Shown here piece after piece: positions 47,489 to 58,025 of a stretch of DNA of 64,000 nt. Location of the stretch: contig NZ_RCWJ01000004.1 in the NCBI RefSeq assembly GCF_003668565.1, positions 1-64,000 of the forward strand, given 5' to 3'. The notes under the pieces are model-generated. The model was not told where the DNA came from, did not search any database, and saw nothing but the letters and a program-made list of their open reading frames with translations. Source of the DNA: Mycetocola zhadangensis. Its GTDB lineage: Bacteria > Actinomycetota > Actinomycetes > Actinomycetales > Microbacteriaceae. Every line of letters starts with the position of its first letter. Within the stretch, counting starts at the first letter, position 1. A program made the position numbers and the translations under genes.

Positions 47489-48567
47489 GCTTTCGAGCTT
47501 ACTGCCGCGATGGCGTCGAGGAACGCTGTGGTCTCCGCCTCTGTGCCCGCTGACACTCGCATTTGCCCTGGCAGTCCAATGTCCCGGATGAGCACCCCGC
47601 GTTCAAGCAGCGCTTCGAAGAGTGCGTTCGGGTCGTCGACACCGCCGAACAATACGAAGTTGCTGTGGCTTCGGTATGGCCGGTAGCCCAGTGCAGCGAG
47701 TCCGACACTTATCCGGTCCCGCTGTGCCTTGATGTCGTCGACCATCGCGAGCATTTCACCGCTGTGGGCGAGCGCCGCAGTGGCGGCAGCCTGTGTCAGC
47801 GCTGACAGGTGATACGGCAACCGAACGAGTCGCAATGCGTCGGTGACCGCTGGAGCAGCCGCGAGGTAGCCGACGCGAACCCCCGCGAACGCGAATGCCT
47901 TACTCATGGTGCGAGAGACCAGCAGCCGGTCGCGCCCCTCGAGAAGCGTCAGAGCGCTCGGGGTGCCGCTCGGGGCGAATTCGAAATACGCCTCGTCTAC
48001 AACGATGATGCCGTCGGTGGCGTCATAGACAGCTTCGATCGTCTCGAGCGAAAGCGGCGTCCCCGTCGGGTTGTTGGGTGAACACAGGAACACGATGTCC
48101 GGGTGCTCGCGGCGCACGGCGGCTGCAGCGGTTTCCGGTGAGATCTCGTAGTCGGCATCACGTTCGGCGCCAATCCAGCGGGTCCCCGTTCCCGAGGCCA
48201 GCAGGGGGTACATCGAGTAGGTCGGGGTGAACCCCAAGAGTGATCGCCCCGGTCCGCCGAAGGCCTGAAGCACCTGCTGCAGGACCTCGTTCGAACCGTT
48301 GGCCGCCCAAATGTGATCTGCGGTGAGACCGTGTCCGAGGTAGCCGGCGAGGCTCTGACGCAGGTCCGTGAATTCCCGGTCCGGGTATCGGTTGGCCTGC
48401 AGAACAGCATGCGCAAGCGAAGTGACGATGTCCCTCGCGACGTCTTCGGGAATCGGGTGGGTGTTCTCGTTGACATTGAGAGCGACGGGCACCACCTTCT
48501 GGGGCGCACCGTACGGAGACTTACCGCGAAGATCGTCGCGGATGGGCAGGGCATCGAGAGAACTCAC
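47485..48567 (-). CDS. hisC: histidinol-phosphate aminotransferase
   Basis: 360 residues. PLP enzyme: [30 protein letters not shown] and the PLP lysine in [12 protein letters not shown]. It starts at a GTG with a -10 TAAACT exactly 6 nt upstream, so the histidine genes here appear to have their own leaderless promoter. hisD, often just upstream, is absent; a LysM gene is there instead. Confidence 0.95.
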   Translation of the reverse strand: MSSLDALPIRDDLRGKSPYGAPQKVVPVALNVNENTHPIPEDVARDIVTSLAHAVLQANRYPDREFTDLRQSLAGYLGHGLTADHIWAANGSNEVLQQVLQAFGGPGRSLLGFTPTYSMYPLLASGTGTRWIGAERDADYEISPETAAAAVRREHPDIVFLCSPNNPTGTPLSLETIEAVYDATDGIIVVDEAYFEFAPSGTPSALTLLEGRDRLLVSRTMSKAFAFAGVRVGYLAAAPAVTDALRLVRLPYHLSALTQAAATAALAHSGEMLAMVDDIKAQRDRISVGLAALGYRPYRSHSNFVLFGGVDDPNALFEALLERGVLIRDIGLPGQMRVSAGTEAETTAFLDAIAAVSSKA

Positions 48568-48573
48568 TCGCCA

Positions 48574-48579
48574 AGTTTA
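48574..48579 (-). promoter_or_regulatory. -10 element of leaderless hisC promoter
   Basis: TAAACT on the minus strand, 6 nt before the GTG of hisC, inside GGGTAAACTTG, the same word that precedes the SDR gene at 15290. No Shine-Dalgarno lies in between. Confidence 0.45.
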
Positions 48580-48632
48580 CCCGCAGGAGGCAGCGGAGCC
48601 GCTTGCGTTACGGGGCAGCGAAACCGCCGACG

Positions 48633-49064
48633 TTACGAGGCGGTGTAGCGCTCCGGAAGCGCGATGCGCTGCCCGGGAACAACTGTGGACGTCTCCAGCT
48701 GGTTGAGCGACATGACGTCGGCGATCACATCGCGAGGGTCAGCCTCGGGTGCGATGCTGCCTGCGATTGTCCAGAGCGAGTCGCCGTACTCGACGGTGAC
48801 ATAGTCGAACGTAGCTGAGCTTGAACTCGACGACGCGATCGCGGAGCCGCCACCGAGGCCGAACCAGGCCGCTACCGCGATGAGCGGCGCTGCGGCGAGC
48901 GTGGTGAACACGACGCGTCCGCGGCGGGTGAGGCGGATCCGCCCGGAAGGACGAGCGCTCGATGGGTGTGCTGCAGCTGCGGCGTCCACTACGGTCGGCC
49001 GAAGCGCCGCCGGCGCTCCTGAACGGACGTTGGGACGGATGGGGGTGATAACTGCGGTGCTCAT
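48633..49064 (-). CDS. LysM-domain protein next to lexA (SOS division-inhibitor-like)
   Basis: 143 residues from the ATG at 49064. A basic cytoplasmic N-terminus (PSGRIRLTRRGRVVF), one membrane segment (about 52-74), a Ser-rich linker and a C-terminal LysM domain (VTVEYGDSLWTIAGSIA, VVPGQRIALP). Divergent from lexA. Proteins of this layout beside lexA (such as YneA, DivS and Rv2719c) are SOS-induced and slow cell division; the role here is inferred from this context. Confidence 0.72.
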   Translation of the reverse strand: MSTAVITPIRPNVRSGAPAALRPTVVDAAAAAHPSSARPSGRIRLTRRGRVVFTTLAAAPLIAVAAWFGLGGGSAIASSSSSSATFDYVTVEYGDSLWTIAGSIAPEADPRDVIADVMSLNQLETSTVVPGQRIALPERYTAS

Positions 49065-49340
49065 GGCGCCTCCTGCTGATGCTGTGAACTGCTCTGCGGC
49101 GATTCGAAGTATTCGCATCCGACCCTCGGCCGGGAGGGCCGGATGCGAACCTGTATTCCGAATCTATATTCGATTGTTCGAACTTTCAAGCTGTTGTTCG
49201 TACTTTTTCGAAAAGTTTTTCCAACACACTCGAACAAATCTTTGCCGTGGGGCGTGTTACGGATAGAGTTTCGATTACTGGTTGAGACTCAACCACTGAC
49301 CACTGACATTGGCCGGGGCTGCCCGCCAGACGGGAGTGAC
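49065..49340. other. lexA-LysM divergent regulatory region
   Basis: 276 bp, notably AT-rich in 49150-49260, with several TTCGAA-like words. It should carry the shared SOS control of both genes. Best boxes: CCGAATCTATATTCGA (49158-49173) and TCAAGC-n4-GTTCGT (49186-49201). ACTTTTTCGAAAAGT is a further short palindrome. Confidence 0.55.
49158..49173. promoter_or_regulatory. candidate LexA box
   Basis: CCGAATCTATATTCGA: perfect CGAAT/ATTCG arms, 9 of 12 positions matching the actinobacterial SOS consensus TCGAAC-n4-GTTCGA. Central in the lexA-LysM divergent region. Confidence 0.45.
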
Positions 49341-50102
49341 ATGACGCAAGGCAACGCGAATATCACGGCAGAGACCACGACCGAGTCCACCCTCGACGCT
49401 CCGGCCGCTTCGCCGGCACGGAAGGGCAAGCGCGTGCTGGCAGAGAAGCCAACAACGCGCCGCCGCAAGAGCCTCAGCGAGAAGCAGTTGGCCATCATGG
49501 ACGTCATCCAGCGCTCGGTGCAGAGCCGTGGATATCCGCCGAGCATGCGCGAGATCGGCGATGCGGTCGGCCTGGCTTCACTCTCGAGCGTCACCCACCA
49601 GCTGAACCAGTTGGAGCTCAGCGGTTACCTCAGGCGCGACCCGAACCGCCCGCGCGCACTCGAGATTCTGATCGACCTGCCGGCTCCGTCGAACGTTGTC
49701 GACTTCGAAAACGCCACACCGGTCGGCGACGCCGCCATGGTGCCGCTCGTTGGGCGGATCGCCGCCGGTGTTCCGATCACGGCAGACCAGCAGGTCGAAG
49801 AAGTGTTCCCGCTCCCCCGGCAGCTCGTCGGAAAGGGCGAACTGTTCATGCTCAAGGTGTCTGGCGAGTCGATGATCGACGCCGCCATCTGCGATGGTGA
49901 CTGGGTGGTCGTTCGCCAGCAGCCGACAGCCGAAAACGGCGACATCGTTGCTGCGATGCTCGACGGTGAGGCGACAGTGAAGGTCTTCCGCCAGCGCGAC
50001 GGCCACACCTGGCTGCTTCCGCGCAACACCAACTTCGAACCGATCCTCGGCGACGAGGCCGACGTACTCGGAAAGATCGTTGCGGTGCTGCGCGCTGTCT
50101 AG
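49341..50102 (+). CDS. lexA: LexA repressor
   Basis: 253 residues from the ATG at 49341 with Shine-Dalgarno GGGAG. The winged-helix N-terminus has [31 protein letters not shown]. The C-terminal self-cleaving protease has the Ala-Gly cleavage site in GRIAAGVP, the catalytic Ser in GESMID and Lys in EATVKVF. An extended N-terminal tail of about 45 residues precedes the DNA-binding domain. Controls the SOS genes of this window (lexA, the LysM gene, recA). Confidence 0.96.
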   Translation: MTQGNANITAETTTESTLDAPAASPARKGKRVLAEKPTTRRRKSLSEKQLAIMDVIQRSVQSRGYPPSMREIGDAVGLASLSSVTHQLNQLELSGYLRRDPNRPRALEILIDLPAPSNVVDFENATPVGDAAMVPLVGRIAAGVPITADQQVEEVFPLPRQLVGKGELFMLKVSGESMIDAAICDGDWVVVRQQPTAENGDIVAAMLDGEATVKVFRQRDGHTWLLPRNTNFEPILGDEADVLGKIVAVLRAV

Positions 50103-50113
50103 CAACCACGTTA

Positions 50114-50162
50114 TTAACGAACGGATGCTCTCGGTACAGTACCGAGAGCATCCGTTCGTTAA
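50114..50162. terminator. bidirectional terminator between lexA and hflX
   Basis: A perfect 23-bp inverted repeat (50114-50136 and 50140-50162) with a 3-nt loop, containing ACGGATGC and GCATCCGT. It ends in TTAA on both sides. It lies 12 bp after the lexA stop codon and 58 bp before the end of the convergent hflX gene, so it can serve both. Confidence 0.85.
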
Positions 50163-50219
50163 GTGACGGAGTCAAAAAGCGCCAATCGAGCGCTTTCCGG
50201 GGGAATCGCTCCTGCTGAA

Positions 50220-51770
50220 CTACTCCGCGACCGCGAACTCGGTCACCTGGGCGGCGAGCTCTTCCGAGGCGAGGGCGCGCACACGGGTGCCCTCTTCTTC
50301 GTAGTCGAGGTGTTCGACCTTGCCCCGGCGGTGGAGCATCGAGATGACGTCTCCCCTGTCGTAAGGAACGAGGAGGTGGAGCGGCACCGTCGGGCTCGGC
50401 AGCAGCTCTGCGATGCGAACGAGAATCTCATCGATTCCCTCACCGGTGCGTGCCGAAGCGAAGATGGCTCGTGGCTCGAGGCCGCGAAGGACCAGGCGGT
50501 CGTCTTCGCTGACCAGGTCGCTCTTGTTGAACACGACGATCTCGGGGATGTCACGAGCTCCGACGTCTCCGATCACATCACGGACCGTTGTGATCTGCGA
50601 CGACGGGTCGGGGTGCGATGCGTCGACAACGTGGACGATGACGTCAGACTCGGCGACCTCCTCCAGTGTCGAGCGGAACGCCTCCACCAGCTGGTGCGGA
50701 AGGTTTCGAACGAACCCGACGGTGTCTGAGAGCGTGTACAGCCGACCGTCTTCGGTCTGGGTCTTCCGAACCGTGGCGTCAAGGGTCGCGAACAGGGCGT
50801 TCTCCACCAGCACGCCGGCCTTGGTGATCCGGTTCAGCAGGCTGGACTTGCCAGCGTTGGTGTACCCCGCGATCGCCACGGAGGGCACCTCGAAGCGGTT
50901 GCGGTTCGCCCGCTTCGCCTCGCGTGCCGGACCGAATCCCTTGATCTGCTTGCGCAGTTTCGCCATCCGGGTGTGAATGCGACGGCGGTCAAGTTCGATC
51001 TTCGTCTCACCAGGTCCACGCGAGCCCATTCCGGCTCCCGCTCCACCGACCTGTCCACCGGCCTGGCGGGACATCGACTCACCCCAACCGCGGAGGCGGG
51101 GAAGGAGGTATTCCAGCTGAGCCAGCTCGACCTGGGCTTTGCCTTCTCGGCTTTTGGCGTGCTGACTGAAGATATCGAGGATGACGGCGGTGCGGTCAAT
51201 GACCTTGACCTTCACGACGTCCTCCAGCGCGCGCCTCTGGCTTGGAGCGAGTTCGGTATCTGCGATGACGGTGTCTGCTCCGAGCGAGGCAACGATGCCG
51301 CGCAGCTCTTCCGCCTTGCCCTTGCCCAGGTACGTGCTCGGGTCGGGGTTCGGGCGTCGCTGCAGCATTCCGTCGAGCACAACGGCGCCGGCGGTCTCGG
51401 CAAGCGCCGCAAGCTCTCGGATCGAGTTCTCTGCGTCCTCTTGGGAGCCCTGTGGGTACACACCGATGAGAACAACGTTCTCAATGCGCAGCTGCCGGTA
51501 CTCGACCTCCGTGACGTCTTCAAGCTCGGTGGACAGGTTCGCCACCCGGCGAAGCGCCTGGCGGTCCTCGCGATCCTGCTGTTCGCCGTCGAATCCGTCT
51601 CGTTCCGATTCTCCGGTCGTCGAAGCGTCCTGCAGCGCAGAAGCCTGGCCCGATCCGAACAGTGAGTATCCGGTGGCGCGTGACTCAGCGTTTCGCAGCA
51701 CCCGCGAAACGGCGTCGTCTTCGAGTGGCGTCTCGGCGTTCTCTGGGGTGGATTCCGTGGACTTGGTCAT
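50220..51770 (-). CDS. hflX: ribosome-associated GTPase HflX
   Basis: 516 residues. HflX splits stalled or hibernating ribosomes. The N-terminal nucleotide-binding subdomain has YLGKGKAEEL, a coiled linker follows with GGAGAGMGSRGPGETKIE, then the G domain: GYTNAGKSSL (G1), DTVGFVRNLPHQLV (G3) and NKSDL (G4). The acidic N-terminal extension of about 90 residues is typical of actinobacteria. A -10-like TACGCT lies 6 nt before the ATG. Confidence 0.94.
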   Translation of the reverse strand: MTKSTESTPENAETPLEDDAVSRVLRNAESRATGYSLFGSGQASALQDASTTGESERDGFDGEQQDREDRQALRRVANLSTELEDVTEVEYRQLRIENVVLIGVYPQGSQEDAENSIRELAALAETAGAVVLDGMLQRRPNPDPSTYLGKGKAEELRGIVASLGADTVIADTELAPSQRRALEDVVKVKVIDRTAVILDIFSQHAKSREGKAQVELAQLEYLLPRLRGWGESMSRQAGGQVGGAGAGMGSRGPGETKIELDRRRIHTRMAKLRKQIKGFGPAREAKRANRNRFEVPSVAIAGYTNAGKSSLLNRITKAGVLVENALFATLDATVRKTQTEDGRLYTLSDTVGFVRNLPHQLVEAFRSTLEEVAESDVIVHVVDASHPDPSSQITTVRDVIGDVGARDIPEIVVFNKSDLVSEDDRLVLRGLEPRAIFASARTGEGIDEILVRIAELLPSPTVPLHLLVPYDRGDVISMLHRRGKVEHLDYEEEGTRVRALASEELAAQVTEFAVAE

Positions 51771-51794
51771 CAGTTAAGCGTATCTGCTTTGCGG

Positions 51795-51800
51795 TAACGT
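51795..51800 (+). promoter_or_regulatory. -10 element of leaderless methyltransferase promoter
   Basis: TAACGT, 6 nt before the ATG at 51807, with no Shine-Dalgarno. Confidence 0.4.
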
Positions 51801-51806
51801 TCCCCT

Positions 51807-52418
51807 ATGGCCAGCGATCATTATTTTACGGGCGTGCCCGGAACAGAACTCAAGCTCCGCACCGTCTCCGTTCGGCTCTCAGGCCAGGATTACGAACTCA
51901 CCACGGCGAACGGAATCTTCAGTCCCGACCGCATCGACCCAGGCACGGCAGTGCTCCTGGCGAACACCCCCGAGCCACCTGCGGAAGGCAACTTCCTCGA
52001 TCTCGGCTGCGGCTGGGGGCCGATCTCCCTCACCCTGGCGCTCGAGGCGCCCAACGCACACATCTGGGCCGTCGACGTCAACCAGCGGGCGCTCGACCTG
52101 CTGAAGGGCAACGCCGAGAAGCTGGGCCTCACCAACATCACGGCCGTGCTGCCTGACGGGGTGCCAGACGACATTCGTTTCCGGACGATCTGGTCCAACC
52201 CGCCGATCCGCGTCGGCAAGGCCGAGCTGCATGCCATGCTCGAGCGCTGGCTGCCGCGCCTCGAGCCCGGATCCGACGCCTGGCTTGTCGTGCAGCGCAA
52301 CCTCGGCTCCGACAGCCTGCACCGGTGGCTGCAGGAGACGTTTGACGATTTCGACGTCACCAAGGAAACGATCAGCAAGGGTTACCGCGTCATGCGGGCT
52401 CTCCGGGCAGGGAACTAA
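51807..52418 (+). CDS. class I SAM-dependent methyltransferase (RsmC/RlmG-like)
   Basis: 203 residues. Short single-domain relative of the 16S/23S rRNA guanine-N2 methyltransferases. Cofactor site [13 protein letters not shown] and VDVNQRAL; catalytic SNPPIRVGK, the NPP motif for exocyclic amino groups. The start [14 protein letters not shown] is family-typical. The substrate (rRNA) is inferred. Its stop overlaps the end of convergent dapF by 4 bp. Confidence 0.88.
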   Translation: MASDHYFTGVPGTELKLRTVSVRLSGQDYELTTANGIFSPDRIDPGTAVLLANTPEPPAEGNFLDLGCGWGPISLTLALEAPNAHIWAVDVNQRALDLLKGNAEKLGLTNITAVLPDGVPDDIRFRTIWSNPPIRVGKAELHAMLERWLPRLEPGSDAWLVVQRNLGSDSLHRWLQETFDDFDVTKETISKGYRVMRALRAGN

Positions 52419-53296
52419 CCCAGCTCGAGGGTTCCCGTGTAGACGAGCTCTGCCGGGCCGGACAGCCCAACGTGCTCGCCGTCCTGCGTCGCGAACATTC
52501 GCACCCCGAGGGTTCCGCCAGGCACGTCGACTCGCCAGGCGTTCGGCGCAGCGGCTCCCGCCCAGTGCCGTGTTGCCAGCGCCGCAGCGACCACACCGGT
52601 TCCGCAGGAGAGCGTCTCGCCACTTCCACGCTCGTGAACGCGCATCCGGATGCGCGCAACACCGTCCTTCACCAGTGGGTCCTGGGGAACCACGAATTCG
52701 ACGTTTGCTCCGTCGAGTGGCTCGGGTTCGATCAGCGGAATGTAGTTCAGGTCGGCAGACTCAAGCTCCGCCTCGTCGGCGAGGGCAACAACAACGTGCG
52801 GGTTGCCGACGTTGATACCGAGGCCGGGTCTTGCGACCTTGAGCTCCTTCGCGCGCACAAGTGGCTCTCCGCCGTCGAGGGTCCAGCGCCCAAGATCGAC
52901 CTGAAAACCGTTGGTTGCGCGCTGCACGTCCCTCACACCCGCGCGGGTGCCGATCGCAAGCGTTTCTCCGCTTTCCAGTTCCACGAGACCCTGCTCAAGG
53001 AGGTAACGCACGTACACACGAATGCCGTTTCCGCACATCTCAGCGATCGAGCCGTCGGCGTTGTGGTAGTCCATGAACCACTCAGCGGACTCGTCTTCGG
53101 CGAGAGCAGCAGCTCCCTCGTCGATGCTCGCTGAGCGAATCGCCCGAATGACCCCGTCGGCTCCGACGCCGAAATGACGGTCGCAGATCGCCGCGATTTG
53201 TGAGGCAGTCAGCGGGTAGTTCCCGTCCGGGTCCGTGTAGAGCACAAAATCGTTGCCGGTGCCGTGACCCTTGGTGAACTGCAGTGTGAATCCCAT
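52415..53296 (-). CDS. dapF: diaminopimelate epimerase
   Basis: 293 residues. Interconverts LL- and meso-diaminopimelate for peptidoglycan and lysine. Both catalytic cysteines are present: MCGNGIRVY and [13 protein letters not shown] -10 TAGACT lies 6 nt before the ATG (53303-53308), so it probably has its own leaderless promoter although miaA ends only 35 bp upstream. Confidence 0.95.
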   Translation of the reverse strand: MGFTLQFTKGHGTGNDFVLYTDPDGNYPLTASQIAAICDRHFGVGADGVIRAIRSASIDEGAAALAEDESAEWFMDYHNADGSIAEMCGNGIRVYVRYLLEQGLVELESGETLAIGTRAGVRDVQRATNGFQVDLGRWTLDGGEPLVRAKELKVARPGLGINVGNPHVVVALADEAELESADLNYIPLIEPEPLDGANVEFVVPQDPLVKDGVARIRMRVHERGSGETLSCGTGVVAAALATRHWAGAAAPNAWRVDVPGGTLGVRMFATQDGEHVGLSGPAELVYTGTLELG

Positions 53297-53331
53297 CGCC
53301 CCAGTCTAGGGTTTGGCGGCCGGTCGTCCGG

Positions 53332-54273
53332 CTAGCCCAAATTCCCGAGAACGGATGCCACGGCGCGGCTGACAAGATCCGGAGCGTCGTATTCCAACCA
53401 GGCAATGTCTGCATATCGCTTGAACCAGCTGACCTGGCGCCGTGCGTATCTCCGCGTCAGCGCCTGGGTCTCCTCGATGGCCTCGGCCTGGCTCGCCGTA
53501 CCGGTGAGCTGCTTCACGGCCTGCGCATAACCGATCGCCCTCGAGGCCGTGACGCCACGGTCAAGGCCGACCCCGAGCAGGGCATGCACTTCGTCGAGCA
53601 GACCCGCGTCCCACATGCCGTGCACCCGTTGGTCGAGCCTGGCCGTCAACTCGGGCCGCGGTGCGGTGAGGCCGACGATACTCGTCGTCCGCCAGTACAC
53701 GGGCTCCTCGGGAAGCATGCCAGCCACAGGCGAGCCGGTGAGCTCGGCTACCTCGAGTGCACGGACAATCCGGCGGCCGTTGTGCGGCCCGATCCGGGCG
53801 GCCACCCCAGCGTCGAGGGCGGCAAGCCTCTGGTACAGCGTCCCTGGGCCGAGCGCCGCGAGTTCGTCCTCGAGCCGCGCGCGGATACCCGCGTCTGAGC
53901 CGGGGAACTGAAAGTCGTAGAGCACGCTCGACACGTACAGGCCCGACCCGCCAACGAGGATCGGGAACTTGCCGCGATCCAGGATGTCGGTGATCGCATC
54001 CCGAGCCAGCGGCTGGTACCGCGCGACCGTGGCTTCCTCGTCGACGTCGAGGACGTCGAGAAGGTGGTGTGGCACTCCCCTGCGTTCAGTGACCGGCAGT
54101 TTTGCCGTGCCGATGTCCATCCCTCGGTACAGCTGCATGGCATCCGCGTTGACGATCTCCGCGTCGGCTCCTCCGAACCTGAGTGCCTCAGCAAGATTGA
54201 GGGACAGCTCGGACTTGCCCGTTCCCGTTGGCCCTACGACAGCAATCAGCTGCGGGGCGCCGATGGTGCTCAG
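53332..54273 (-). CDS. miaA: tRNA dimethylallyltransferase, apparent CTG start
   Basis: 313 residues. Adds the isopentenyl group to A37 of UNN-reading tRNAs, the substrate for MiaB. The P-loop GPTGTGKSE and the family segments [17 protein letters not shown] and GGSGLYV are intact. No ATG, GTG or TTG lies upstream of the P-loop in this frame after an in-frame stop at 54292-54294. The only sensible start is CTG at 54271-54273, overlapping the miaB TGA as CTGA, exactly like the ATGA overlaps of other genes here. Starting at the first ATG (54138) would remove the ATP/pyrophosphate-binding loop. Confidence 0.88.
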   Translation of the reverse strand: MSTIGAPQLIAVVGPTGTGKSELSLNLAEALRFGGADAEIVNADAMQLYRGMDIGTAKLPVTERRGVPHHLLDVLDVDEEATVARYQPLARDAITDILDRGKFPILVGGSGLYVSSVLYDFQFPGSDAGIRARLEDELAALGPGTLYQRLAALDAGVAARIGPHNGRRIVRALEVAELTGSPVAGMLPEEPVYWRTTSIVGLTAPRPELTARLDQRVHGMWDAGLLDEVHALLGVGLDRGVTASRAIGYAQAVKQLTGTASQAEAIEETQALTRRYARRQVSWFKRYADIAWLEYDAPDLVSRAVASVLGNLG

Positions 54274-55877
54274 CGTTCGTCGTCCAGAGCGTCATAGATC
54301 GGCGTCATCCCGCCCTGAACGGCAGCGGGCGGTCCAACCCGGAGACTGGGCAAGCCCAGCGAGACCCGACCTGGTGTGCTCGATGAGGCGCCAGGGGCTG
54401 GCACCCCGCACGACTCGGCCTGGGCGCGGTCCCATGCGTCGCCGGCCCGTGTGCGGCGCACCTGAAGCAGGCTGCCGTCAGGAGCGTCGGCCAGGAGGTA
54501 AAACGGTGCGGCCTGGGTCACCGTTGCAGTGACGATGTCGCCAGGGCGAGGGATCGGCGAGCCTTCGGGAACGTCGAAGTGGACCAGACGTGAGTCTTCT
54601 GCGCGGCCGGACATCCGGTGGCTTGCCGTGTCCTTTCGGCCCTCACCGACGGCAACGAGAATGTCGATCTCCCGACCGACAACCTTCTGGTTCTCCTCGA
54701 GCGAGATCCGGTCCTGCAGGGCGGTCAGGCGCTCGAAGCGTTCCTGAACAACGGCCTTCGGCACCTGGTCCGGCATGGTCGCCGCCGGGGTGCCCTCACG
54801 GATCGAATACTGGAAGGTGAACGCTGTGGCGAAACGGGACGCCTCGACAACCCGCATCGTCTCGAGGAAGTCCTCCTCGGTTTCGCCGGGGAAACCCACG
54901 ATGATGTCCGTTGAGATCGCGGCGTGCGGCATGCGCTCACGCACCCGGTCGAGGATGCCCAGGAACTTTTCGCTGCGGTACGAGCGGCGCATCGCCTTGA
55001 GGATGCGGTCGGATCCTGACTGCAACGGCATGTGCAGCTGCGGCATGACATTGGGCGTCTCTGCCATGGCGTCGATGACGTCGTCGGTGAAGGCCGCCGG
55101 GTGTGGGCTCGTGAACCGGACGCGCTCGAGCCCGTCGATGGCTCCGGCCGCGCGCAGAAGTTTGCTGAACGCCTGCCGGTCGCCGAACTCGACACCGTAG
55201 GAGTTCACGTTTTGGCCGAGCAAGGTGACCTCGATGGCCCCGTCGTCGATGAGAGTCTGGATTTCGGCGAGGATCTCCCCCGGCCGACGGTCCTTCTCCT
55301 TGCCGCGCAGGGCGGGCACGATGCAAAACGTGCAGGTGTTATTGCACCCGACGGAGATTGACACCCAGCCGCTGTAACTTGATTCGCGCTTCGTCGGGAG
55401 GGTGGATGGGAAGGTCTCGAGCGACTCGAGAATCTCGATCTGGGCTGCGTCGTTGTGGCGCGCCCGCTCGAGCAGGCTGGGCAGCGCACCCATGTTGTGG
55501 GTGCCGAACACGACGTCGACCCAGGGCGCCTTCTCGAGAATGACGTTTTTGTCTTTCTGGGCGAGACAGCCGCCGACAGCGATCTGCATGCCCTCGTGGC
55601 GTCGCTTGACACTCGCGAGGTAACCAAGGTTGCCGTACAGCTTATTGTCTGCGTTCTCACGAACAGCGCAGGTGTTGATGACAACGACGTCGGCTTCGGT
55701 TCCGCTGGCCGCCGGGACGTATCCGGCCGCGTCGAGTGAACCACTCAGCCGCTCGGAGTCGTGGACGTTCATCTGGCACCCGAAAGTGCGTACTTCATAG
55801 GTGCGCGTACGCCCGGACGCGTCAACCGCTGCGGTCGATGGCGTGATGACGGTTGGCGTTTCAAGCAGGGTACTCAT
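54270..55877 (-). CDS. miaB: tRNA-2-methylthio-N6-dimethylallyladenosine synthase
   Basis: 535 residues. Radical-SAM enzyme that adds methylthio to i6A37. N-terminal UPF0004 domain with three Cys (TFGCQMN, NTCAVRE, VGGCLAQ), radical-SAM cluster CNNTCTFC and a TRAM domain ending near residue 470. An extra tail of about 60 residues ([15 protein letters not shown]) follows. A -10 TAGACT lies 9 nt before the ATG. Functions directly after MiaA, whose gene it overlaps. Confidence 0.95.
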   Translation of the reverse strand: MSTLLETPTVITPSTAAVDASGRTRTYEVRTFGCQMNVHDSERLSGSLDAAGYVPAASGTEADVVVINTCAVRENADNKLYGNLGYLASVKRRHEGMQIAVGGCLAQKDKNVILEKAPWVDVVFGTHNMGALPSLLERARHNDAAQIEILESLETFPSTLPTKRESSYSGWVSISVGCNNTCTFCIVPALRGKEKDRRPGEILAEIQTLIDDGAIEVTLLGQNVNSYGVEFGDRQAFSKLLRAAGAIDGLERVRFTSPHPAAFTDDVIDAMAETPNVMPQLHMPLQSGSDRILKAMRRSYRSEKFLGILDRVRERMPHAAISTDIIVGFPGETEEDFLETMRVVEASRFATAFTFQYSIREGTPAATMPDQVPKAVVQERFERLTALQDRISLEENQKVVGREIDILVAVGEGRKDTASHRMSGRAEDSRLVHFDVPEGSPIPRPGDIVTATVTQAAPFYLLADAPDGSLLQVRRTRAGDAWDRAQAESCGVPAPGASSSTPGRVSLGLPSLRVGPPAAVQGGMTPIYDALDDER

Positions 55878-55959
55878 GATCGTCCCAGTCTACGTTTGCT
55901 TCCGCGCCAGCGCTGGTCATCCGGGGCAGCGTGAACGCCACCCCGGACGCCGACCCGGT

Positions 55960-56718
55960 TCAGCGGAAGCGCACCGTCGAGGACGGCGACGAGGAGCGAC
56001 CGATGAGCACTGGCGCGATCGCTTCGCGGACGATGTGCCCTGGGTATCCCCGCCGTGCCAGGAACCCGGTGAGCCTGCGTTCGAGCGTTTGTTTGTCGAG
56101 CCCCGACATTTGAGACGCCCGTTTGCGCGCGAGTTCGGTCGCTACGCCGAGCTCGTCTTCCTGTTCGATGTCGTCAAGTACTTCGTTGATGATGTCGCGG
56201 TCGATCGACCGCCCGGACATCGCGCGGGCCACGACGGCCTTGCTCTGGCCCTTGCGCTCAGACAAGGAGTGTTTGAGCTGCTCGGCCAGGGCGCGGTCGT
56301 CGACGTAGCCGAGCCCGCGCATGCGGTCGAGGATTGAGTTTGCCTGAGCGGCAGTGAGCCCCTCCTGGACCCCGAACGCCAAAACCTCGGCCTCGCTGAG
56401 AGACTTTCGAGCGAGTTTGCGTACCAGGAGCGTCTCAACGGCTTCAGGGTCAGCGATCGGTTCGTCCGGCTCGTCATTCTCATCGGGGCGGGAAACCGCC
56501 CGAAGGTGGCCGGCTGAAGTTCCCGCAGCGGGCCGCTGACGAGGCTTGCCAGCTGGCTCATCGGCTGCCTCCGATCCGAACCAGGCGTCGGGGTTCGCCC
56601 GCACCTCCGCGGTGCCGGGCTGGTGCCCGGCGCCGCGGAGGTAGGTAACCGGCGCAATCTTCTCACCGGAGTTGCCGTCGGCGCTCTTGTCGTCGCCTGG
56701 GTCGCGGAAGGAAACCAC
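55960..56718 (-). CDS. recX: RecA regulator RecX
   Basis: 252 residues from the GTG at 56718, 13 bp after recA. Three-helix repeats typical of RecX occupy residues about 100-250 (LVRKLARKSLSEAEVLAFG, ILDRMRGLGYVDDRALAEQ, FLARRGYPGHIVREAI). The first 100 residues are hydrophilic and of low complexity. Binds RecA filaments and limits their activity. The open frame continues upstream across recA, but that is not coding. Confidence 0.9.
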   Translation of the reverse strand: MVSFRDPGDDKSADGNSGEKIAPVTYLRGAGHQPGTAEVRANPDAWFGSEAADEPAGKPRQRPAAGTSAGHLRAVSRPDENDEPDEPIADPEAVETLLVRKLARKSLSEAEVLAFGVQEGLTAAQANSILDRMRGLGYVDDRALAEQLKHSLSERKGQSKAVVARAMSGRSIDRDIINEVLDDIEQEDELGVATELARKRASQMSGLDKQTLERRLTGFLARRGYPGHIVREAIAPVLIGRSSSPSSTVRFR

Positions 56719-56731
56719 GAAGCTGCCTGGC

Positions 56732-57814
56732 CTAAGCGCCGCGCTTGGCGGCGAGTTGGTCAGCTGTCGACTTTGCCTTGCTTGCCGGTGCAACCGGAAC
56801 CTCAGCCTCAACCTTGGCAACGCCCACTCCGAGCTTTGCCTTGATCTTCGACTCGATCTCGTTGGCGATGTCGGGGTTGGACAGCAGGAAGTTACGAGAG
56901 TTTTCCTTGCCCTGCCCCAGCTGCTCACCGTCGTAGGTGTACCAGGACCCCGACTTCTTGACGATCAGGTGTTCGACACCGAAGTCGATCAGGCTGCCCT
57001 CTCGGGAGATACCTGTGCCGTACAGAATGTCGAACTCTGCCTGCTTGAACGGCGGAGCCATCTTGTTCTTCACAACCTTCACGCGGGTGCGGTTTCCGAC
57101 CGCGTCGGTTCCGTCCTTGAGCGTCTCAATGCGTCGGATGTCGAGACGAACAGAAGCGTAAAACTTGAGGGCTTTACCACCAGCGGTGGTCTCGGGGCTT
57201 CCGAAGAAGACACCGATCTTCTCACGCAGCTGGTTGATGAAGATCATCGTGGTGTTGGTCTGGCTGAGACCACCGGTGAGCTTACGCAGAGCCTGGGACA
57301 TCAGTCGGGCCTGGAGGCCGACGTGGGAGTCACCCATCTCACCCTCGATCTCGGCGCGCGGCACGAGGGCCGCGACGGAGTCGATGACGATCAGGTCGAT
57401 CGAGCCGGAACGGACGAGCATGTCGGCGATTTCAAGCGCCTGCTCACCGGTGTCTGGCTGGGATACAAGCAGCGCGTCAATGTCGACGCCGAGCTTTTTC
57501 GCGTATTCGGGGTCGAGCGCGTGCTCAGCGTCGATGAACGCTGCGATACCGCCAGCCTTCTGCGCATTCGCAATTGCGTGCAGGGTGAGAGTGGTCTTAC
57601 CTGAGGACTCAGGTCCGTAGATCTCAACGATTCGTCCGCGAGGGAGTCCGCCGACGCCGAGCGCGACGTCGAGTGCGATCGAGCCGGTGGGGATGACGGC
57701 GACTGGAGCCCGCTCATCGCTACCGAGGCGCATGACTGAACCCTTACCAAATTGACGGTCGATCTGGGCGAGTGCAGTTTCGAGGGACTTCTCGCGGTCT
57801 GCTGGTGTTGGCAT
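56732..57814 (-). CDS. recA: recombinase RecA
   Basis: 360 residues. Walker [11 protein letters not shown], Walker [11 protein letters not shown], and L1/L2 loops with [22 protein letters not shown]-terminal tail [22 protein letters not shown]-like, enriched in Ala and Lys. Catalyses strand exchange and triggers LexA cleavage. An SOS box lies about 190 bp upstream at 58006-58019. Confidence 0.98.
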   Translation of the reverse strand: MPTPADREKSLETALAQIDRQFGKGSVMRLGSDERAPVAVIPTGSIALDVALGVGGLPRGRIVEIYGPESSGKTTLTLHAIANAQKAGGIAAFIDAEHALDPEYAKKLGVDIDALLVSQPDTGEQALEIADMLVRSGSIDLIVIDSVAALVPRAEIEGEMGDSHVGLQARLMSQALRKLTGGLSQTNTTMIFINQLREKIGVFFGSPETTAGGKALKFYASVRLDIRRIETLKDGTDAVGNRTRVKVVKNKMAPPFKQAEFDILYGTGISREGSLIDFGVEHLIVKKSGSWYTYDGEQLGQGKENSRNFLLSNPDIANEIESKIKAKLGVGVAKVEAEVPVAPASKAKSTADQLAAKRGA

Positions 57815-58005
57815 GTCTGCCTCTTTCTGTGTGCGATAGCGATGCGCCTATAGGCTGTCGGGCCGGGACTCGGCTTCAACAAGGCTGGGAGCGTGTTTCG
57901 TGAACAGTGTCGACTGTATGAGGCACCTCTGACATTGGGTCAGAGGGAGGAAAACAGTGGACTCGCTGCTACCGATGAGCTCTTGTGATGGAGCCTATCG
58001 CAAAC

Positions 58006-58019
58006 CGAACGAGTGTTCG
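58006..58019. promoter_or_regulatory. LexA (SOS) box upstream of recA
   Basis: CGAACGAGTGTTCG: perfect CGAAC-n4-GTTCG, the core of the actinobacterial SOS consensus. It lies in the 243-bp gap between DUF3046 and recA. Confidence 0.8.
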
Positions 58020-58025
58020 AGAGAT

